A DNA stretch of 64,000 nucleotides from Pseudomonas sp. 5P_3.1_Bac2 (lineage in GTDB: Bacteria; Pseudomonadota; Gammaproteobacteria; Pseudomonadales; Pseudomonadaceae): positions 1 to 64,000 of the forward strand of contig NZ_JANLNY010000016.1 in assembly GCF_025465995.1 (NCBI RefSeq), written 5' to 3'. Position numbers and translations under genes: made by a program. Below, one piece after another: positions 59,049 through 64,000 of this stretch (position 1 is its first letter; every line of letters begins with the position of its first letter). The notes below the pieces were generated by a model. That model saw only the letters and a program-made list of their open reading frames with translations. It made no database searches and was not told where the DNA came from.

Positions 59049-59326
59049 ATGGGTACCGGCGTTGGCCTGAAGAACTCAAGCTCGGGGTGGTAAAGCAAGT
59101 GGCCGCGCTTGGTTTGCCCGCTGCCGCTGTAGCTGCTCGCTAGGATGCATCGCCTCACAGCCCGTATCTGCGCATCACGCGCTACAGAGCAAGCTGGTTG
59201 CGCAGCGTCATCATGAAGACGACCCGCAGCGCGCCGAGTTCAAGCGAGCGGGTTGCTGGGGAGCGCGACATTCTGGCAAAGGCCGTCGCGTGCTTTGCCA
59301 GGGAGCCCGGCGGAGGGAGGTCTTGA
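59049..59326 (+). pseudogene. IS3-type transposase orfA relic
   Basis: The plus strand reads YRRWPEELKLGVVKQVAAL in the frame starting at 59054, like the HTH_Tnp_1 start of IS3-family OrfA, but meets TAG at about 59141. Further on DDPQRAEFKRA appears in another frame and ERDILAKAVACFAREPG in the first frame before TGA at 59324-59326. The last is the usual OrfA C-terminal motif (ERDILKKATAFFAKEP). Frameshifts and a stop show decay. No orfB or inverted-repeat ends are recognisable. The rest of the interval 58907-59437 holds nothing I can identify. Confidence 0.65.
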
Positions 59327-59437
59327 TCCGTCAGTTGGCGGCGAACGACCCGAGGCCTTGCCGGGTTCTGAAAGTGCACCCCGGTAGTTACTAAGCCTGC
59401 TTGAACCAGCCCAGATCTGCGCGTAACAGGACGATCA

Positions 59438-60211
59438 CTATTTCGATTGCTGACGGCGCTGATCATAAAATCGATCGATTGCTGAAATGAATTCTGGGCG
59501 CCGAGCACAATCGTTGAAGGCAAGTTGCTCTGCTGCCAACTGCTCGAGCAAACCCTTCTGCGAAGACGATCGCATCAGGCGCTTTAAATGAGCCAGTGCC
59601 ACAGCCTCGCGGCCTGCCAGGCGCCGAGCCATCCCCATAACCACCTCGTCCAGTGTCGCCAAAGGCACCACACGGGTGACCAATCCCATCTGCAATGCCT
59701 CCGTGGCAGTGAGCCGCTCGCAGAGCAGCGCAATCTCCAGCGCCCGCCGCAACCCAACAACACGCGGCAGCGACCAGGAGGCGCCACCATCGCAGCTAGT
59801 TCCAATGTCGGTGTAGGCGAAACTGAAGCGGGCATCATCGCTCACCACCACCAGATCAGCCGCCAGTAACAAGCTCAGCCCGGCTCCCGCAACCACACCT
59901 TGCACACAGGCAATCACGGGTATCGGCATTTCCGTCAGTAAGCGGACGCTCTCGTGCAGAGGCTCGATCAAGCGATTGGCTACGCCCACGGGATCAGCAC
60001 GCAAGGCCGCAAGATCGCCACCCGCCATGAAAGCCCTGCCGCTGCCGCCAAGCACGATCACACGCACAGTGGTGTCGTCAGCCAGCTTGCGCAGCGCATC
60101 ACAGAGACTTTGCGCCAGGGTTTCATCCAGGGCGTTGAGCACTTCGGGGCGATTAAAGTGCAGACGCACCACATCGCCTTGGCGATCGACTAATAAAGAT
60201 GGCTGAGACAT
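59438..60211 (-). CDS. Enoyl-CoA hydratase/isomerase family protein
   Basis: A crotonase-superfamily enzyme of 257 residues. It has the oxyanion-hole segments GSGRAFMAGGDLAALR (near 59-74) and VQGVVAGAGLSLLLAADLVV (near 104-123). The second catalytic acid region reads FAYTDIGTSCDGGASWSLPRVVG, which has Asp rather than the hydratase Glu in the usual position, so isomerase or other activity is possible. The ATG at 60211 has GGAG nine bases ahead. Last gene of the minus-strand catabolic group, after a terminator-like hairpin. Confidence 0.88.
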   Translation of the reverse strand: MSQPSLLVDRQGDVVRLHFNRPEVLNALDETLAQSLCDALRKLADDTTVRVIVLGGSGRAFMAGGDLAALRADPVGVANRLIEPLHESVRLLTEMPIPVIACVQGVVAGAGLSLLLAADLVVVSDDARFSFAYTDIGTSCDGGASWSLPRVVGLRRALEIALLCERLTATEALQMGLVTRVVPLATLDEVVMGMARRLAGREAVALAHLKRLMRSSSQKGLLEQLAAEQLAFNDCARRPEFISAIDRFYDQRRQQSK

Positions 60212-60308
60212 GACTAGCAACTCCAGGATTGCCCGATAACATTGAATGCCGAGATGCTATGCCATGTGCCGGAGGCCGCCCTCCTCCGTTCGAACTACAG
60301 CCAGAAAT

Positions 60309-60337
60309 GACAAGGCCGGCACATGGCCGGCCTTGTC
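60309..60337. terminator. Terminator-like hairpin after the Rieske oxygenase gene
   Basis: A perfect 12-bp stem (GACAAGGCCGGC / GCCGGCCTTGTC) with a 5-base loop lies 14 bases after the oxygenase stop on the minus strand and is followed by ATTTCTG. It probably separates the oxygenase and enoyl-CoA hydratase transcripts at least partly. Confidence 0.75.
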
Positions 60338-60351
60338 AGGTCGTCTAAAGG

Positions 60352-61398
60352 TTAAGGTTTGCTCAGAGCCACGGTGACGATCTCGCGGCGCTCTGCCATG
60401 CTCGCCGGCACCTGATCCTCGTTCATGAAGAACTGCTGGTACCATTCGCGCAGTTGATAAACCGGCCCATCTGTTTCAGCCAATACCGGCTTGTCGATGC
60501 GGATCTTGTTCTTCCAGATGATCACATCCTGATAGAAGGAATTACGGTTGCCGACCACATAGTCCAACGCAATCTGGCGAGTCTGCTCGTCGCTCATACC
60601 GGCTACGCGCTTGACCATGCAACCGAAGCGCAGATCGAAGCTGTTCGGCGTCACCGGCACATGGCTGTTGAGCAGAATGGCATGGACCTCGACTCCGCCG
60701 AAGTTGGAATTGATGCGCGTAAAGTGAGTCGCCGGACCATAGTAGGCGGAGTCTGCCGCCAGGCCGCCGCCAAGGTGCTCGGAGTCGCCACGGAAGATCT
60801 GATGACCGATGTGCCCCTCGAAGATGTTCGAGAAGTAGCTGGTCGGAGTACCGTGCACCGGGCCGAAGTGGTGAGCATCGACCAGGTTATCGACCAACTC
60901 GCGCGGGTTGGTGTCGATGCGCATGATGTCGATGTTCCACTCATGGATCCATTCATCGCTGTCCATTTCCGGCAGGTGCGGAATGACAACGCCCTCACGC
61001 GGCGGATTGCCCTCGGGGTTGTTCCACACAAACAGCAGGTTGTTCTCTTCGCAGGTGAGCCACTTCTTGGTTTTGGCCTTCGGCGGGATGCGCTTGCAGT
61101 AAGGCACTTCTACACACTTTCCACCAGCGTCGTACTTCCAATGGTGGAAGGGGCAAACCACGCGATCATCTTCGACGGTACCGTGAGAGAGATCGGCCCC
61201 CATGTGCGGGCAGAACGCATCGAGAATATTGATCTTGCCATCGCTGGTCGCAAAGGCCACCAGACGGGTGCCAAATATGTCCAGCGTGTGCGGTTTGCCG
61301 TCGCGGTACTGATCTGCATCGCCAAGGCAGTGCCAACCACGCGCGTAGCGGTGTGACTCCAGAGCGTTTTCAACCTTGATCTCAGCGAGTTGCGTCAT
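60352..61398 (-). CDS. Rieske non-haem iron oxygenase, KshA-like
   Basis: The 348-residue alpha subunit has the Rieske [2Fe-2S] ligands Cys63/His65 in CPHMGADL and Cys82/His85 in CPFHHWKYD. The mononuclear iron motif DxxxDxxHxxxxH is at Asp170, Asp174, His177 and His182 in ELVDNLVDAHHFGPVHG. This domain order and length resemble KshA, the 3-ketosteroid 9-alpha-hydroxylase oxygenase, but related enzymes act on other rings. No ferredoxin reductase gene is adjacent. The ATG at 61398 has AGAGGA nine bases ahead. Confidence 0.85.
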   Translation of the reverse strand: MTQLAEIKVENALESHRYARGWHCLGDADQYRDGKPHTLDIFGTRLVAFATSDGKINILDAFCPHMGADLSHGTVEDDRVVCPFHHWKYDAGGKCVEVPYCKRIPPKAKTKKWLTCEENNLLFVWNNPEGNPPREGVVIPHLPEMDSDEWIHEWNIDIMRIDTNPRELVDNLVDAHHFGPVHGTPTSYFSNIFEGHIGHQIFRGDSEHLGGGLAADSAYYGPATHFTRINSNFGGVEVHAILLNSHVPVTPNSFDLRFGCMVKRVAGMSDEQTRQIALDYVVGNRNSFYQDVIIWKNKIRIDKPVLAETDGPVYQLREWYQQFFMNEDQVPASMAERREIVTVALSKP

Positions 61399-61542
61399 AG
61401 TTATTGTTCCTCTCAAGACACTCACAGAATGGGTCACTCGCTCTGAATTCCCCTACAGAGTACAAGTGATCTTTACTTGGGCATCTTCTATCAAGGTCCA
61501 CCGCTACTCATCCTCTGCTTGGACTAGTACAAATAAGAACAC

Positions 61543-62115
61543 TTAGCATCGTGGCGATGGGCAGCTGCTCACGTCCAGGCACAACGGCGCAAATGCCAAC
61601 AACCGCTGCGCCCATTCCGCCTCCGGAGGGTTTTCCAGGCAGAGAAGCGCCGTATAGGGGAAGGCCTCGCAGAAAAACGGTGTGAGCTCATACAGGGCGG
61701 CGGCGCGGCACTCGGCATCCGCCTCCAACACCTGCAGCAACTGCTCTGTCGCTACCTGACCAGCGAACAACCACAGCTGCCGGCTGCGCGGCGCCACCTG
61801 CTCAGGCGCCCGCCCCCACTTCAGTTGGGCCTGTGCGGTGCGGGTGAAATCGCGCTGCATGAAATTGCTTTCGTCGCGCGCCAAGGCCGGGCCAGCCTCG
61901 GACAGGAACACCTGGGCCAAATCGAAATCGTCGGGGTAGTCGAACTCGCTGAGACAGTCGCAGCCAGCCTGTGCACAGTCGGCCGGGTAGTTGCGCTGGT
62001 ACAGGCTGGGCGGGAAGAACTGCAGGGCCAACGGTGCATGCCGCTGCTCGTAGTAGTCACGAAACTCGGCAGCACTGAGGTCTGCGCGCCGGCGAATCAG
62101 GCTGAGGTATTTCAT
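61543..62115 (-). CDS. EthD-domain protein
   Basis: The 190-residue protein begins MKYLSLIRRRADLSAAEFRDYYEQRHAPLALQF, the EthD/ferredoxin-like alpha-beta-barrel signature, with a second related half. EthD-type proteins accompany ring-oxygenase and polyketide pathways as small dimeric isomerases or binding proteins. The ATG at 62115 has AGGA about 8 bases ahead; the frame extends to 62220 without support. It is 105 bases after the DUF1329 gene, probably the same transcript. Confidence 0.8.
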   Translation of the reverse strand: MKYLSLIRRRADLSAAEFRDYYEQRHAPLALQFFPPSLYQRNYPADCAQAGCDCLSEFDYPDDFDLAQVFLSEAGPALARDESNFMQRDFTRTAQAQLKWGRAPEQVAPRSRQLWLFAGQVATEQLLQVLEADAECRAAALYELTPFFCEAFPYTALLCLENPPEAEWAQRLLAFAPLCLDVSSCPSPRC

Positions 62116-62220
62116 AAGATTGTCCTGTCGGCTGACCATAAAAAACGGCCGTAACCCGGGGGTAGCGGCCGCTGGAAACACTGCAGAAACCCGCGACCTA
62201 AGCCACGGGCTGGATCGCAC

Positions 62221-63609
62221 TTATTGACCGCGGCGACGGGCCGCTTCCGGACCGAAGTCACCGGCGGTGATGTCCGGCTGGTTCAAGATGTAGCCTTTGC
62301 GCTGCTCGTTGATCAGGTTGAACGCCAGGTAGCTGCCGGCATTCAGGTCGTGGTACAGGCCCACGCCGGCCTGCCAGCCCTGCAGGTCAGGCAGGTGGAT
62401 CGTGTTGAGCATGGAGGTGCGCCACAGCTCGCCGCGGTTGTCGTAGTTGTCTGCCAGAACCGGGAACCAGCTGTCTTCGTCGATGTACAGGTCACGCTTG
62501 GCATACAGGTGACGGAAACCCTCCTTGAGGGTGGCACGAATGATCCATACCCGACGCAGCTCGTAGCGCATCAGATCAGGGTTGATGTGATTGGGCGTAA
62601 GCATGTCGGCGTACTTCAGATCCTTGGAGTGGATCTTGTAGTTGTTGGCAGGCACGTAAAGCTCTTGCTTGCCTACGATGTCCCACTTGTAACGCTGGCC
62701 CGAACCGTTGAATACACGTACCTCATCCACGGTGATCGAACCGCCGGTGCCCGGGAACGCCATGTCGTAACCATAACCAGGGGACTGACGCACACGACGG
62801 GTGCCCGGGTCGTAACGCCAGCTCTGAATCGGCTTGGCGACGTAATCCCAGTAGGTCACACCGGTGTTCACCTCCCCCTTGTCACGCTGCGGCAGCATGG
62901 TCAGGTTGCTGTAATAGGAGGAAACCGGCAGGTCCTTGGTGTAGATCACCTTGCCCGGCTCGTTGCCCGGCGACATGTTGCGCGAGTGCACGCGCCCCCA
63001 GTTGATCTTGCCATCCTTGAGTACATAGGCGTTGTCGGAGACGTAGTCCTCGGTCCAGGCATAGCGGCCACCCATGGTGGCGTTCATACGGATCTCCTCG
63101 GCACGCTTGGGGATTGGGAAGAACACGCCACCTGCGCGGCCCTCGATACCCTCGCCATCAGTCACCAGCTTGGCGATGCGGGCGTTCTCCAGAGTGGCGT
63201 CACAGACACCCTGGGTGTAAGTGAAGTCGCGGTGGCTCGGATACACCGGCATTTTGAAAGTCTGCGGATACTGCTTGAACAATGCCTTCTGACCTTCGGA
63301 CAGGCGATCAGCATACTGACTCATGTTCTGCGCAGTGATGACGAACAGTGGTTGCTCATTGGCATAGGGGTTCTGCGGGTGGTGGCCAGTGCCCTTGAAT
63401 TCGATCCCATCCGGCACACCCGACCACTTGCCGGTGAACTCAGGGATGCTGCCGTCAGCATTACCGGCCTTGATGGCCCCGAAACAGGTTAAATCATTGC
63501 CCAGTCGGGCGATTTCTTCAGCAGACAAAGCTGCATGGGCAATGGATACATGTCCCTGCAGAGCCAGCACAGCACCCAGACACAGACCGAGTTGATGGTT
63601 ACGACGCAT
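62221..63609 (-). CDS. DUF1329 family exported protein
   Basis: The 462-residue protein has a Sec signal (about residues 1-27: LGLCLGAVLALQGHVSIAHA) and the DUF1329 domain with SAEEIARLGNDLTCFGAIKAGNADGSIPEF near the start and IHSKDLKYADMLTPNHINPDLMRYELRRVWII later. DUF1329 proteins are LolB/LolA-like periplasmic or outer-membrane proteins often encoded with DUF1302 porins and hydrophobic-substrate catabolism. No DUF1302 gene is in the window. The ATG at 63609 has AAGGAG. Confidence 0.87.
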   Translation of the reverse strand: MRRNHQLGLCLGAVLALQGHVSIAHAALSAEEIARLGNDLTCFGAIKAGNADGSIPEFTGKWSGVPDGIEFKGTGHHPQNPYANEQPLFVITAQNMSQYADRLSEGQKALFKQYPQTFKMPVYPSHRDFTYTQGVCDATLENARIAKLVTDGEGIEGRAGGVFFPIPKRAEEIRMNATMGGRYAWTEDYVSDNAYVLKDGKINWGRVHSRNMSPGNEPGKVIYTKDLPVSSYYSNLTMLPQRDKGEVNTGVTYWDYVAKPIQSWRYDPGTRRVRQSPGYGYDMAFPGTGGSITVDEVRVFNGSGQRYKWDIVGKQELYVPANNYKIHSKDLKYADMLTPNHINPDLMRYELRRVWIIRATLKEGFRHLYAKRDLYIDEDSWFPVLADNYDNRGELWRTSMLNTIHLPDLQGWQAGVGLYHDLNAGSYLAFNLINEQRKGYILNQPDITAGDFGPEAARRRGQ

Positions 63610-63832
63610 TTTGTTCTCCTTATAGACATCGACGATCAGCACCAGCGGCATCGCCATGGGCACACAAGGGGTCACTCTGGAAAACTGCTGACAGACCTCT
63701 TGCATGAGGCCCGAGGCAGGCAGGTCTCAACTGAGACTTCGGCGCACCAGAATGACGCCCTTCGCCCCGGCAGGGTGCTGCTGAATAACAACAGGAGAAG
63801 GAAGGTTCTACATCGTCCGCACGGACTAACGC

Positions 63833-63852
63833 GAATGTCGTCCGTGACATTC
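63833..63852. promoter_or_regulatory. GAATGTC-N6-GACATTC dyad upstream of the catabolic operon
   Basis: A perfect 7-bp inverted repeat with a 6-base spacer lies between the LuxR-type regulator gene and the DUF1329 gene, about 230 bases before the latter's start. The geometry suits a dimeric LuxR-type helix-turn-helix. It has no T-run, so it is not a good terminator for the upstream gene. Confidence 0.5.
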
Positions 63853-63864
63853 AAGGGAAGCGGA

Positions 63865-64000
63865 TCAGATGCTGGAAAGACGTCGTTCTGTCTCTCGGGC
63901 CGCAGCTGCGATGGGACGCACCACCGCTTGAGGCTGAGTTAGCGCAACCACGCTGTTGAGCATGATTCGGACCAGCTCAGTCTGGCGGCGCACACCGGTC
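63865..64000 (-). CDS. LuxR-type transcriptional regulator, C-terminal fragment (cut by window edge)
   Basis: The minus strand has an open frame from the right edge to a TGA at 63865-63867. It reads TGVRRQTELVRIMLNSVVAL near the edge, which resembles the last helix of LuxR-type DNA-binding domains (TGVRRQAELVR). A tail ending RETERRLSSI follows. Only 45 codons are visible, so the sensory part is unknown. It is oriented with the DUF1329-EthD-Rieske genes and may control them. Confidence 0.65.
   Translation of the reverse strand, partial: TGVRRQTELVRIMLNSVVALTQPQAVVRPIAAAARETERRLSSI

Noticed and set aside
58815..59158. Two minus-strand frames of 71 and 87 codons over attR and the terminator
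   Set aside because: They run through the tRNA-derived repeat and a terminator hairpin, have no ribosome site and resemble nothing. The plus strand carries the transposase relic instead.
62224..63492. A 422-codon plus-strand frame
   Set aside because: It is antisense to the DUF1329 gene, which has a signal peptide, ribosome site and family motifs.

Overview
The window is a chromosomal segment of a Pseudomonas-type gammaproteobacterium. The evidence is gene content and order: tyrS-M23 peptidase-anmK-erpA-argC, coq7-vfr-trpCDG, trpE-gph-rpe-agtABCD-agtRS, murU-amgK//lptD-surA-pdxA-rsmA-apaGH-glpE, prkA-yeaH-spoVR, cca, folK-folB-plsY-tsaD and rpsU-dnaG-rpoD. Vfr, the AgtSR/AgtABCD pair and the MurU/AmgK pair are typical of this genus. 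I cannot name the species. Comparisons with P. aeruginosa PAO1 are from memory.

Layout. Positions 1-397 hold the leader of an rRNA operon that reads off the left edge. It has four tandem sigma70-type promoters on the minus strand. Positions 398-18907 are core housekeeping genes: translation (tyrS), cell wall (M23 endopeptidase, AnmK), Fe-S and haem (ErpA, HemJ), arginine (ArgC), ubiquinone (Coq7), the global regulator Vfr, and tryptophan synthesis split into trpGDC and trpE. Each trp unit is preceded by a short reading frame with paired or near-paired Trp codons, as expected for two attenuators. Positions 19020-26751 carry an AgtABCD-like amine/amino-acid ABC importer and its AgtS/AgtR two-component system, with a perfect LuxR/NarL-type dyad upstream of agtA. 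Positions 26858-49798 are envelope biogenesis (MurU, AmgK, LptD, SurA), cofactor and rRNA genes, the PrkA stress operon, CCA-adding enzyme, the YfiRNB cyclic-di-GMP module, folate genes, PlsY and TsaD. Positions 50004-54291 are the macromolecular synthesis genes rpsU, dnaG and rpoD.

The most notable accessory region is a small island of about 4.3 kb inserted in the 3' end of a CAU-anticodon tRNA gene just after rpoD. It is bounded by 52-bp direct repeats with one mismatch (54534-54585 and 58813-58864). At the left it holds a decayed, truncated tyrosine integrase and an unidentified broken gene. The rest is a complete orphan type VI secretion cargo operon on the minus strand: PAAR tip protein, DUF4123 chaperone, small co-chaperone-like protein, Tox-REase-5 nuclease effector and Imm52-type immunity protein. 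Its order matches the TseT/TecT locus of P. aeruginosa as I remember it. A second pair of 20-bp repeats brackets the toxin operon inside the island, which suggests the island was built in two steps. The tRNA's probable original terminator now lies beyond the right repeat.

Right of the island are an IS3-type orfA relic and a minus-strand catabolic cluster: a LuxR-type regulator cut by the right edge, a DUF1329 protein, an EthD-domain protein, a KshA-like Rieske oxygenase and an enoyl-CoA hydratase/isomerase. A 20-bp perfect dyad lies between the regulator and the DUF1329 gene. No CRISPR array, intact insertion sequence or complete rRNA gene is present.
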